In this document: positions 33,584-43,864 of the stretch, piece after piece
How the letters are laid out: each line of letters starts with the position of its first letter
Position numbering within the stretch: the stretch's first letter is position 1
Origin: Psychromonas sp. L1A2
Lineage (GTDB): Bacteria > Pseudomonadota > Gammaproteobacteria > Enterobacterales > Psychromonadaceae
Reading direction: 5' to 3'
DNA length: 64,000 bases
Assembly: GCF_009828855.1 (NCBI RefSeq)
Contig: NZ_WUAG01000001.1
Span: forward strand, 124,001 to 188,000
Translations under genes and position numbers: made by a program
The notes under the pieces: generated by a model
The model's database searches: none
What the model saw: the letters and a program-made list of their open reading frames with translations, nothing else
Told to the model about the DNA's origin: nothing

Positions 33584-33798
33584 AACTGTTTGGGTATTAA
33601 CTTCAGTTCACTACGTACAATAACTTCAGGCCGTGGTCAGTTCTCTATGGAGTTCAAAAACTACATGCCTTGTCCTGGTTCAGTATCTGATGCTGTGATC
33701 GAGAAAGTTAAAGCTGAAAAAGCGGCAGCTAAGAAGTAATTCTTAACTAGTTACACTTTTTCTTAAGCCCCGATAATGAAAATTATCGGGGCTTTTTT
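33584..33798 (+). pseudogene. EF-G 3' end, copy 2 (near perfect)
   Basis: From 33606 to the stop at 33737-33739 the copy has the same length as the real gene end (33367-33500) and differs by two bases. One changes Met to Ile; the other is silent. It has no start codon of its own. Its terminator (33766-33798) differs from the real one by paired changes that keep the stem. Confidence 0.85.
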
Positions 33799-33813
33799 GT
33801 AACTAGATATTCA

Positions 33814-34080
33814 TAAATTTTTGGATATTTACTTCAGTTCATTATGCTCAATGCTGCAGGGCGAATTAGGCGACTCGCGTTCGTGGCCAGTTATCTATGG
33901 CGTTTAAAACACCATGCCTTGTACTGGTTCAGTATCTGATGCTCTAATACCCAAAATAAGTCGAGAAAGTTAAAGCTGAAAAAGCTGCAGCTAAAAAATA
34001 ATTTCTTTCCTAAATTAGGATAAAAAGAAAACATTTTAAAGTTGATAAACCCTAATAACGTAAGTTGTTAGGGTTTTTTT
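33814..34080 (+). pseudogene. EF-G 3' end, copy 3 (diverged)
   Basis: Frameshifted and rearranged. GCTGCAGGGCGAATTAGGCG replaces part of the coding sequence, and CTAATACCCAAAATAAG is inserted before the conserved tail. The stop is retained. A different terminator type lies at 34048-34080 (AACCCTAATAAC...GTTAGGGTT). Confidence 0.75.
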
Positions 34081-34083
34081 ATG

Positions 34084-34404
34084 TCTGTTAATTTGTCTAA
34101 ATATGTTTGGATATTTACTTCAGTTCACTACGTACAATGCTGCAGGGCGAATGAGACGGCAGTCTAGCGTTATGGGCGGAGAAGCTCTGCGACTTCCATT
34201 CGTGGTCAGTTCTCTATGGCGTTCAACACACCATGCCTTGTCTTGGTTCAGTATCCGATGCTCTAATACCCAAAATAAGTCGAGAAAGTTAAAGCTGAAA
34301 AAGCTGCAGCTAAGAAATAATTTCTTTCCTAATTAGTTAGGATAAAAAAGAAAATATTTTAAAGTTGATAAACCCTAATGACGTAAGTTATTAGGGTTTT
34401 TTTT
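34084..34404 (+). pseudogene. EF-G 3' end, copy 4 (with extra structured module)
   Basis: Like copy 3 but carries an extra module at 34153-34202 that resembles 21017-21070. It ends with the same terminator type as copy 3 (34371-34404). An ORF readable from 34103 to 34336 is an accident of this copy and not a gene. Confidence 0.75.
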
Positions 34405-34410
34405 ATGTCT

Positions 34411-34670
34411 GCTAATTTGTCTAAATATGTTTGGATATTTACTTCAGTTCATTACGTAGAATGCTGCAGGGCGAATTAGGCTACTCGCATTCGTGGTCAG
34501 TTCTCTATGGCGTTCAAAACACCATGCCTTGTCCTGGTTCAGTATTTGATGCTCTAATACCCAAAATAAGTCGAGAAAGTTAAAGCTGAAAAAGCGGCAG
34601 CTAAGAAGTAATTCTTAACTAGTTAAACTTTTTCTTAAGCCCTGATAATGAAAATTATCGGGGCTTTTTT
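34411..34670 (+). pseudogene. EF-G 3' end, copy 5 (mosaic)
   Basis: The front half is like copy 3 (GGGCGAATTAGGCTACTCGC). The back half, from AAAGCGGCAGCTAAGAAGTA to the terminator at 34638-34670 and beyond, is like copy 2. Confidence 0.75.
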
Positions 34671-34684
34671 GTAACTAGATATTC

Positions 34685-34760
34685 ATAAATTTTTGGATAT
34701 TTACTTCAGTTCAGTACGTTTAATATTTCAGGAGGAATTCGACGGCAGTTGGGTGTGATG
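34685..34760 (+). pseudogene. EF-G 3' end, copy 6 (fragment)
   Basis: Only the leading part (GGATATTTACTTCAGTTCAG and TACGTTTAAT) remains, followed by GACGGCAGT, the start of the structured module seen in copy 4. No terminator. Confidence 0.55.
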
Positions 34761-34797
34761 AGCTTAGTACTTCTGTTACTGCTAGTGGTTCATCCAT

Positions 34798-35295
34798 TTA
34801 AATTTTACTAAACCCTTTAGTCATAAAGCGTGCGTTACTTTTTGTCATCAATATTCCATCCACATATAATTCTCCTTCTACTTTATAAAGAGGAGAGCGA
34901 GAAGTGATTACTTTAGCGGTCATTAGAATATGACTATTAACCTTCACTTCATGCAAAAACCGAATATTCATATCCGCTGTTACTGCTTCAATATTCTTAC
35001 TAAAAATAGCGTGGCACATACTGCTATCAAGTAGTGCTGATAAAAAACCTCCGTGCAAAATACCTTCGTAACCTTGTTGGTGAATTGAGCTTTTGAAATG
35101 TGCCCAGACTTGTTGATTAGCGTCATTATAAAAATTTAACTTTAAACCTAATAGAGAATTTGGGCCACATAACATGCAATGTTGATGGCTTTTTTGTTTT
35201 TGCATTAATGCTAAAGATTGAGGTAAATTTTCTTGATTTAACAATAATAATTCATTAATTAATAATTGTTTCTCAGAGTAATGCGTAGCAGACAT
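34798..35295 (-). CDS. Hotdog-fold thioesterase, PaaI-like
   Basis: A 165-residue protein whose C-terminal ~110 residues form a PaaI/acyl-CoA thioesterase hotdog domain (GYEGILHGGFLSALLDSSMCH, containing the HGG motif of the active site). An N-terminal cysteine pair (CMLCGPNSLLGLKL) is typical of this subgroup. GAGGTCGAT precedes the ATG. Its 3' end points into the EF-G array. The substrate is unknown. Confidence 0.85.
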   Translation of the reverse strand: MSATHYSEKQLLINELLLLNQENLPQSLALMQKQKSHQHCMLCGPNSLLGLKLNFYNDANQQVWAHFKSSIHQQGYEGILHGGFLSALLDSSMCHAIFSKNIEAVTADMNIRFLHEVKVNSHILMTAKVITSRSPLYKVEGELYVDGILMTKSNARFMTKGFSKI

Positions 35296-35390
35296 ATCGA
35301 CCTCTATTAGTCATTATTTCAAATAAAGTAATTGGCATATGCTAATTACTTGATTAAGATAACACATCTAAGCGTTACTGAGAACTTAAA

Positions 35391-35690
35391 ATGAGACCAA
35401 AAATAAAGCGCCATATCTGCACTGAAAAGTTTGCTAAATGCAGCTTATTTAAACCCAATGGTATTCCTGCAAAGGATCTGATCAAAGTCAGTATTGAAAG
35501 CGATGAATTAGAAGCCATTCGCTTGGTTGATATTGAAGGGTTTTCTCAACAAGATGCAGCAAAAATAATGAAAGTTTCACGACAAACCTTTGCCAATATA
35601 TTAAAAAAGTCACGTTTCAAAATAAGTAATGCATTGATAAATGGACATGCATTAGTTTTACCCGATGAATTAGTTACTATTGATAATTAA
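35391..35690 (+). CDS. DUF134 family DNA-binding protein
   Basis: A 99-residue protein of the UPF0251/DUF134 family. The N-terminus MRPKIKRHIC and the sigma-70-region-4-like helix-turn-helix ELEAIRLVDIEGFSQQDAA followed by MKVSRQTFANIL are plain. In many genomes this family lies next to NifX/NifB-like proteins, as it does here, and is taken as their regulator. No ligand is known. Confidence 0.85.
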   Translation: MRPKIKRHICTEKFAKCSLFKPNGIPAKDLIKVSIESDELEAIRLVDIEGFSQQDAAKIMKVSRQTFANILKKSRFKISNALINGHALVLPDELVTIDN

Positions 35691-35701
35691 GGATAAATAC
35701 C

Positions 35702-36094
35702 ATGATTTATGCTATCGCAATGAGCAATAATAAGCTGTCTCACCAGTTTTCAAAATCTGATAACTTCGCCTTTTATAATGAAAAATATCAGATAATAGCT
35801 GTGCATGATAATCCAGCTTTAGGCATCACAGGTTGTTCTGCAAAGTTATTAATTATTCAACTTTTACAAGAAATGCACTGCGACGTTGTGATTGTTAGGA
35901 AAGTAGGTGAAAAAACCTTAGTAAAACTACTAAATGCAGGTTTACAAGTAGAGCAAGGGAATACAAGGGATGATATTAAAACATTATTGGAAAGCGCTAA
36001 ATTACATCGCCGATCTTTAAATACACCTGAACAAGGGGTGTTGAAAAAAGCATCAGATAAAAATGCTGGTGGTCGATGCTGTAGCCATCATTAG
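35702..36094 (+). CDS. NifX/NifB-like (dinitrogenase Fe-Mo cofactor family) protein
   Basis: A 130-residue protein with the small dinitrogenase iron-molybdenum cofactor domain (about residues 1-105, MIYAIAMSNNKLSHQFSKSD). It ends in a Cys/His-rich tail GGRCCSHH that may bind metal. It lies 11 bases after the DUF134 gene, so they form one operon. No nitrogenase genes are nearby, so a role in iron-sulfur or metal handling is more likely than nitrogen fixation. Confidence 0.82.
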   Translation: MIYAIAMSNNKLSHQFSKSDNFAFYNEKYQIIAVHDNPALGITGCSAKLLIIQLLQEMHCDVVIVRKVGEKTLVKLLNAGLQVEQGNTRDDIKTLLESAKLHRRSLNTPEQGVLKKASDKNAGGRCCSHH

Positions 36095-36511
36095 ATAATA
36101 TATTCGGTACTACTCATCAACTTTATGGTTGGGATCTATTTATTTCTCATCTTGATGATTTTTACATCTGAATACTCACAATTTTGACTTAGCTTCAAAT
36201 AATAAGTGGTTTAGTTTATTGGTTTAAATCACTTAATATTTCCTTGACCATTACTTAAATAACCTCAAATCTGGATAAGCAAAGCGATACAACACCGTTA
36301 TTTCCGAGGATTTCTGCGTTAAATTATCTATCAATAACCAGTTATTGCTTCAATAATTCGTCTTGAACTACGCAAAACTAACGGCACTGTATAATAAAAA
36401 ATAGAACCTCATGATTTTAAATGTGATTTTTATTTAATTAACCAGAATTGAGATTAAATAGAAACTCGATTAAAGGGTTAAGGTCTTTTTTGCTTAATTC
36501 TCTTCGCCTGT
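36095..36511. other. Intergenic region with a palindromic repeat element
   Basis: No gene seen. A 106-bp element (36287-36392) is described separately. The rest is AT-rich. Confidence 0.4.
36287..36392. mobile_element. 106-bp palindromic repeat element (MITE/REP-like)
   Basis: Ends ATACAACACCGTTA and, read from the right, ATACAGTGCCGTTA. The interior folds as a long imperfect hairpin (TCTGCGTT...AACCAG...CAATAATTCG...ACGCAAAAC). It is non-coding and mobile by inference only. Confidence 0.55.
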
Positions 36512-36539
36512 TTAACTTGTTCGCTTTTTCTTCTATACT
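36512..36539 (+). promoter_or_regulatory. Promoter of the thiamine operon
   Basis: -35 TTAACT (36512-36517), 16-bp spacer, -10 TATACT (36534-36539). Transcription would begin near 36546, just before the riboswitch. Confidence 0.55.
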
Positions 36540-36547
36540 GCCCGCAT

Positions 36548-36667
36548 CTTGTCGGAGTGCTAATGGGAATTTCCCAAAGGCTGAGACCACATAAGTAATT
36601 GTGTTTAAAAAGCAGTTACGTGGGATCCGTGGAACCTGAATAGGCTAATACCTACGTAGGGAACAAG
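36548..36667 (+). promoter_or_regulatory. TPP riboswitch (THI box)
   Basis: Conserved core GTCGGAGTGCTAA, GGCTGAGA, AACCTGAATAGG and TAATACCTACGTAGGGAA. P1 is closed by CTTGT (36548-36552) and ACAAG (36663-36667). The P3 arm is enlarged by an extra AU-rich segment. No clear terminator lies between it and thiC, so control of translation initiation is more likely. Confidence 0.95.
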
Positions 36668-36761
36668 TAGAAAATATCTGTTTATTTCCAATCTTGGGTA
36701 TTTTTTAACTTCCACACTTATTCGACAAGCAATCTTTTATAAGCCGTTTATATTAAACTAG

Positions 36762-38768
<2,007 letters not shown>

Positions 38769-38959
38769 TCGTTGTTAGGTTTTATCTAACTCACCATAGA
38801 AAGTGCTCGTTCATTTTTATTGATTGAACACTTTCTAAGTGAATTAAAGTAAACCCCTTAGTGCTAATTTCCGTACAATATTCAATAAATATAAATGGTT
38901 AGTTGTCAGTAATCACTGGTGATTAATCACGAATAACTAAGACAAAATTAAGGTTAAAT

Positions 38960-40468
38960 ATGAACAATATAGTGTGGACAATTGCAGGATCAGACTCTAG
39001 TGCAGGCGCGGGTATTCAAGCGGACCTTTATACATTTCATGATTTAGGGGCAGACGGTTGCTCAGTGATCACCGCGGTAACGGCACAAAACTCACAAGCT
39101 GTTCAGTTAGTTGAGAGTGTTTCTGAAAAAATGTTTACACAACAATTAGCCAGTTTAGCTGAAGATATGCCTGCTAAAGTAATTAAAATAGGTCTGATTG
39201 CGAGTGTTGAGCACGTTAAAATTCTTGCACAGCAATTGGCACTCTACAAACAAACTTGGTCACGTAAGCCATTTGTTATTTATGACCCTGTTTCTGTTGC
39301 ATCGACAGGCGATGATATGGCTGAAGAGGGTATTAATGAGGTTATTAAAACGCAATTACTGCCTCAAATCGATCTATTAACACCTAATGCTAATGAAGTA
39401 TTAACCTTATCTGGCCATGCCTTAATTTCTGGCGAATCATTTAAACCTGCCGTGGATAAATTGATCAGCATGGGTTGCGGTAGTGTCTTAATTAAAGGGG
39501 GTCACTTTGAGCTGGTGGATGACATTGCACTTGATTATTGGAGTGATGGTAAGAGAGAAATAGCACTAACAAGCCCTCGTTTAGACAATGTTCATACGCA
39601 CGGAACAGGTTGTACCTTAGCCAGTGCCATTGCAGCAACGATGGCCTTAGATTATTTTATAGAAGATGCGTTAGTGATTGCAAAAGCTTATTTAAACCAA
39701 GGTTTAAAAGCCTCTAAAGCACTCGGTGCTGGTGAAGGTTCTGTCGCGCATTGTGGTTGGCCAACGGAGCGTGCTGATTTTCCTGAAGTCGTTTTACCTG
39801 AATCAAGTATTGGTTATGAGTTAGACCTACCGGGTAGTTTAGAAGCAGGTCCTGGCTTTGAACCTTGTGACACCATTAAATTAGGTTTATATCCCGTTGT
39901 CGATTCTGTTGAATGGGTAGAGCGCGTATTGAAACTGGGTGTAAAAACACTGCAGTTGCGTATTAAAGACAAACAACCAGAACAAGTAGAACAACAAATT
40001 ATTGATGCGATAGCGTTAGGTAAACAGTATGACGCACGTTTATTTATTAATGATTATTGGCAGTTAGCCATCAAACATAATGCTTACGGAGTGCATCTGG
40101 GGCAAGAAGATATGGATGTAGCTGATTTACCGTTAATTGCCGATGCAGGTTTGCGTTTAGGGTTAAGCACCCACGGTTATTATGAAATGTTACGTGCAAG
40201 GCAGCTTAAGCCAAGTTATATCGCGTTAGGGCATATTTTCCCAACGCAAACCAAAGATATGCCTTCCGACCCACAAGGGTTAACGCGTTTATCTAAGTAT
40301 GCGAACTTAATGTCAGATATGGCAACCGTTGCCATTGGAGGCATTAATTTAGAGCGTGCTCCCGCGGTATGGCAAACGGGAATTGGTAGCATTGCGGTAG
40401 TGACTGCGATTACATTAGCGGATGATCCTAAACAGGTAATTAATCAATTTAATGAAATCATGTGTTAG
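38960..40468 (+). CDS. thiDE: Fused HMP-P kinase / thiamine phosphate synthase
   Basis: Two thiamine enzymes in one 502-residue chain. Residues 1 to about 260 are ThiD ([18 protein letters not shown], and [12 protein letters not shown] near 213), which phosphorylates the pyrimidine. From about 300 to the end is ThiE ([24 protein letters not shown] and AIGGIN), which joins pyrimidine and thiazole phosphates. Such fusions occur in other bacteria. AAGG lies before the ATG. It is in the run of thi genes. Confidence 0.95.
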   Translation: MNNIVWTIAGSDSSAGAGIQADLYTFHDLGADGCSVITAVTAQNSQAVQLVESVSEKMFTQQLASLAEDMPAKVIKIGLIASVEHVKILAQQLALYKQTWSRKPFVIYDPVSVASTGDDMAEEGINEVIKTQLLPQIDLLTPNANEVLTLSGHALISGESFKPAVDKLISMGCGSVLIKGGHFELVDDIALDYWSDGKREIALTSPRLDNVHTHGTGCTLASAIAATMALDYFIEDALVIAKAYLNQGLKASKALGAGEGSVAHCGWPTERADFPEVVLPESSIGYELDLPGSLEAGPGFEPCDTIKLGLYPVVDSVEWVERVLKLGVKTLQLRIKDKQPEQVEQQIIDAIALGKQYDARLFINDYWQLAIKHNAYGVHLGQEDMDVADLPLIADAGLRLGLSTHGYYEMLRARQLKPSYIALGHIFPTQTKDMPSDPQGLTRLSKYANLMSDMATVAIGGINLERAPAVWQTGIGSIAVVTAITLADDPKQVINQFNEIMC

Positions 40469-40489
40469 TCGATAACAGAGGATAAAAGT

Positions 40490-41239
40490 ATGTTGAATGA
40501 CGATGAGCTATTACGTTATAGCCGCCATCTCTTATTAGAAGATGTTGGAGAAACAGGCCAGCAAGCACTAAAAAGTGCAAAGGTACTTATTATTGGTATG
40601 GGGGGCTTAGGTGCTCCGGCTTCATTATATCTTGCAGCTGCTGGTGTTGGGCATATCGTATTAAATGATTTTGACCATATTGAAGTGAGTAATTTACAAC
40701 GTCAGATAGCTTATCAAAGTTCAGATATTGGTGAGTCAAAAGTGGAAGTCACTAAACATAAGTTACAGCAAATTAATCCAGAAATTAAAGTTCGCAGTAT
40801 CAATAAAGCGATGCCAGAGATGCAATTGACCATGGAGTTGACCATGGCTGATTTAGTGTTGGATTGCACTGACAATATGGCGAGTCGACAGTTGATTAAT
40901 AAAGCCTGTGTTGATGCAAAAGTACCGTTAATTGTAGGGGCTGCGATCCGCTTTGAAGGTCAGCTTATGTTCTTTGATCATAGTGAAACAGACTCGCCTT
41001 GTTACCACTGCTTATTTCCAAGTTCAGAAGAACAAACTCTTAATTGCAGTAACGCTGGCATTATCGGTCCTGTGGTTGGCACTATCGGTACACTGCAAGC
41101 GTTGGAAGCAATTAAGTACTTTGTGGGTTTACCATCAGGCATTAAAAACAAATTAAAGTTGTTCGATGGTAAGTCCCTTGATTGGCAAACCTTTGCGATT
41201 AACAAAGATCCAAAATGCGCAGTATGTGGACAGCATTAA
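40490..41239 (+). CDS. thiF: ThiS adenylyltransferase
   Basis: Activates the ThiS C-terminus by adenylation for sulfur transfer in thiazole synthesis. It is an E1-like/MoeB superfamily protein of 249 residues. The nucleotide motif GMGGLGAPASLYLAAAGVG starts near residue 37. Two CxxC pairs (CYHC and CAVC) should bind zinc. It lies directly ahead of thiS. Confidence 0.95.
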   Translation: MLNDDELLRYSRHLLLEDVGETGQQALKSAKVLIIGMGGLGAPASLYLAAAGVGHIVLNDFDHIEVSNLQRQIAYQSSDIGESKVEVTKHKLQQINPEIKVRSINKAMPEMQLTMELTMADLVLDCTDNMASRQLINKACVDAKVPLIVGAAIRFEGQLMFFDHSETDSPCYHCLFPSSEEQTLNCSNAGIIGPVVGTIGTLQALEAIKYFVGLPSGIKNKLKLFDGKSLDWQTFAINKDPKCAVCGQH

Positions 41240-41266
41240 TTAGGCCGAATTGAGGGTGAAAGTTAG

Positions 41267-41467
41267 ATGAAAATACACGTTAATGAACAAACGATAGAGC
41301 TCGCTGAAAATACAAATATAGAGCAACTATTAACACATTTAGATAAACCCCTTATCGGCAGTGCTGTTGCGGTCAATCAAGATATTATCAGTCGTTCTCA
41401 TTGGGCGAACACTATTATTAATGAGGGTGACAAGATCTCTCTATTTCAAGCTATTGCGGGTGGATAA
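41267..41467 (+). CDS. thiS: Sulfur carrier protein ThiS
   Basis: Ubiquitin-like sulfur carrier of 66 residues, ending in the required Gly-Gly (FQAIAGG), which is thiocarboxylated by ThiF and a sulfurtransferase. It has the usual length and lies between thiF and thiG. Confidence 0.95.
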   Translation: MKIHVNEQTIELAENTNIEQLLTHLDKPLIGSAVAVNQDIISRSHWANTIINEGDKISLFQAIAGG

Positions 41468-41470
41468 ATC

Positions 41471-42271
41471 ATGTTATTTGATGAAATGAATAAAAACGAT
41501 CAGTTAGTTATTGGAGATAAATCCTTCTCTTCTCGTTTGTTTACTGGCACAGGAAAATTTAACGATCAACAAACCATGGTCGCTGCCTTAAAAGCATCAC
41601 AGTCAGAGTTAGTCACAATGGCCTTAAAGCGTGTAGATATGCAACACCGTGATGATGATATCCTTGCACCATTAATTAAAAATGGCATGAAGTTATTACC
41701 TAATACATCGGGTGCTCGTAATGCGAAAGAAGCGGTATTTGCAGCAGAACTCGCACGAGAAGCCTTACAAACTAACTGGGTTAAATTAGAAATTCATCCC
41801 GACCCGAAGTATTTGCTACCTGACCCAATTGAAACCTTAAAAGCGGCTGAAATGTTAGCTAATAAAGGGTTCATTGTTTTGCCTTATATTCATGCAGACC
41901 CTGTCTTGTGTAAACATTTAGAAGCGGCAGGTTGCGCAGCTGTGATGCCGCTAGGCGCTCCGATTGGTTCAAATAAAGGCATTAAAACGGCTGACTTTTT
42001 AGAAATAATTATCGAACAAGCTAATATTCCAGTGATTGTGGATGCAGGATTAGGTAGCCCATCTCACGCAGCACTTGCAATGGAGATGGGCGCCGATGCA
42101 GTGTTAGTCAATACTGCCATTGCTGTCTCAGGTAATCCTGTTGCCATGAGTGAAGCCTTCGCAAAAGCGGTACAAGCAGGTCGCCAAGCTTATTTAGCGG
42201 GTTTAGGTGGGCAAAGCACACAAGCAGTTGCCTCAAGTCCATTAACTGCATTTCTCGAGGCAAGCCTGTGA
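41471..42271 (+). CDS. thiG: Thiazole synthase
   Basis: Forms the thiazole phosphate ring from deoxyxylulose phosphate, dehydroglycine and ThiS thiocarboxylate. 266 residues, TIM-barrel. The Schiff-base lysine region [15 protein letters not shown] and the phosphate site [19 protein letters not shown] are present. It starts three bases after the thiS stop. Confidence 0.96.
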   Translation: MLFDEMNKNDQLVIGDKSFSSRLFTGTGKFNDQQTMVAALKASQSELVTMALKRVDMQHRDDDILAPLIKNGMKLLPNTSGARNAKEAVFAAELAREALQTNWVKLEIHPDPKYLLPDPIETLKAAEMLANKGFIVLPYIHADPVLCKHLEAAGCAAVMPLGAPIGSNKGIKTADFLEIIIEQANIPVIVDAGLGSPSHAALAMEMGADAVLVNTAIAVSGNPVAMSEAFAKAVQAGRQAYLAGLGGQSTQAVASSPLTAFLEASL

Positions 42272-43386
42272 CTTTTAGTGAAAAAATAAAAGAGTATCAA
42301 TGGGATGATATCCGCATGTCTATCTATGCTAAAACCGCATCGGATGTGCAACGTGCGTTATCAAAGTCGCGTTTAGACTTGGAAGATTTTAAAGCGTTAA
42401 TAAGTCCAGCTGCTGAACCTTATTTAGAGCAAATGGCGCAAAAATCACAACAGTTAACTTTGCAACGATTTGGTAAAACGCAACAGTTTTATATTCCACT
42501 CTATCTCTCGAATATGTGCAGTAATATTTGCACTTATTGTGGTTTTTCAATGCACAACGCATTACGTCGCAAAACCTTAGACATGCAAGAAATTGAAAAT
42601 GAGTGTTTAGCGATTAAAAAAATGGGCTTTGACCATATATTAATTGTAACGGGAGAGTCTGAACGTAAAGTGGGCATGGATTATTTCAAACAAGCTTTAC
42701 CTGTTATCAAAAAGCACTTTGCGAATATTACCATCGAAGTACAACCACTTGATCAAGACGAATACAGTGAATTAATTGAATATGGAGTCAATGCAGTCTT
42801 AGTCTATCAAGAAACCTATAACCCAGTGACCTACGCAGAGCATCATTTAAAAGGTAAAAAATCTGATTTTATCTACAGATTAGATACGCATGACCGACTA
42901 GGTGAAGCGGGTATTCATAAAATGGGCTTAGGTAGTTTAATCGGTTTGGAAGAATGGCGCACAGATTGCTTTTATGTGGCTGCGCATTTAACGTATCTTG
43001 AGAAAAAATACTGGCAAAGCCGTTATACTATCTCTTTTCCGCGTTTGCGTCCCTGTGAAGGGGGTATGGAAATAAAATCAGTGATGGATGATAAAGAACT
43101 AGTACAATTGATTTGCGCATATCGTTTATTTAACCCTGAAGTTGAATTATCACTATCGACACGTGAATCTGAACATTTTAGGGATCATGTGTTACCTTTA
43201 GGCATTACATCACTCAGTGCTGGGTCAAGTACACAACCAGGCGGATATGCAGAACAAGCAGACAAAGCCCTTGAGCAATTTGAAATAAGTGACGAGCGCT
43301 CTCCGGCAGTAATGGCTGAACTAGTTAAAGCCCAAGGTTATGAAGTGGTTTGGAAAGACTGGGATCACAGCTTAACGGGTAAGTAA
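42268..43386 (+). CDS. thiH: 2-iminoacetate synthase (ThiH)
   Basis: Radical SAM enzyme that splits tyrosine to give dehydroglycine for thiazole synthesis, the anaerobic route. Cluster motif CSNICTYC near residue 88. 372 residues. It starts with GTG that overlaps the thiG stop (GTGA), so the genes are coupled. Use of ThiH instead of ThiO suits an organism able to grow without oxygen. Confidence 0.96.
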   Translation: MTFSEKIKEYQWDDIRMSIYAKTASDVQRALSKSRLDLEDFKALISPAAEPYLEQMAQKSQQLTLQRFGKTQQFYIPLYLSNMCSNICTYCGFSMHNALRRKTLDMQEIENECLAIKKMGFDHILIVTGESERKVGMDYFKQALPVIKKHFANITIEVQPLDQDEYSELIEYGVNAVLVYQETYNPVTYAEHHLKGKKSDFIYRLDTHDRLGEAGIHKMGLGSLIGLEEWRTDCFYVAAHLTYLEKKYWQSRYTISFPRLRPCEGGMEIKSVMDDKELVQLICAYRLFNPEVELSLSTRESEHFRDHVLPLGITSLSAGSSTQPGGYAEQADKALEQFEISDERSPAVMAELVKAQGYEVVWKDWDHSLTGK

Positions 43387-43416
43387 CTACCAATAAATTA
43401 TAAATGAGAATAAAAC

Positions 43417-43785
43417 ATGTCCGATCAAGAAGAGGTCTTTGCAACATTAGTTGAAATACGTGAAGAACCAACTGCACTTTATAAAATATTAAAAATCGCT
43501 AATCTAGTCTCAGGTGGTGGAGAAGCCAAGCAAGCTATTTCAGAAGGATATGTTTCATTAAACGGCGAAGTAGAAACGCAAAAGCGTAAAAAGATTTATG
43601 CAGGTGATTTAATCTACTTTAACGAGCAATATCTACATATTGCCATTGCAGGTGAAACGGAAGGTTATGAGGTTGTGGAGGAAACACAACTGACGACAGA
43701 ATATGAAGCATCGGTTCAGCCTAATGTAAGTAATACAACGGCTGCACCTAAAGCAAAAAAAACACGCAAGCCGATTAGTTTTTAA
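43417..43785 (+). CDS. S4-domain RNA-binding protein (YbcJ-like)
   Basis: A 122-residue protein with an S4 RNA-binding domain (about residues 22-75, KILKIANLVSGGGEAKQAIS and GYVSLNGEVETQKRKKI), close to YbcJ/RlbA-like proteins. A low-complexity tail with KAKKTRK follows. It lies between the thi operon and the polysaccharide cluster. Its target RNA is unknown. Confidence 0.85.
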   Translation: MSDQEEVFATLVEIREEPTALYKILKIANLVSGGGEAKQAISEGYVSLNGEVETQKRKKIYAGDLIYFNEQYLHIAIAGETEGYEVVEETQLTTEYEASVQPNVSNTTAAPKAKKTRKPISF

Positions 43786-43864
43786 GGTTGAATGACGTTT
43801 AATATTTTCGAAAGTATTAATGAAAAATATTAAATATTAACTATTGATAGGTCGAACATCTTTC

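Larger units (their letters stand above)
33567..34766 (+). repeat. Tandem array of degenerate EF-G 3' ends
   Basis: About 1.2 kb made of four further copies and one fragment of the last ~130 bases of the EF-G gene. Each of the four copies carries its own terminator. Spacing between terminator ends is about 240, 280, 325 and 265 bp. Copies are mosaic: copies 2 and 5 share one 3' end and terminator type, and 3 and 4 another. All four full copies keep the last 12 codons. Confidence 0.85.

Noticed and set aside
34103-34336. A 77-residue ORF in the EF-G array.
   Set aside because: It is an out-of-frame reading of copy 4 and has no ribosome-binding site.
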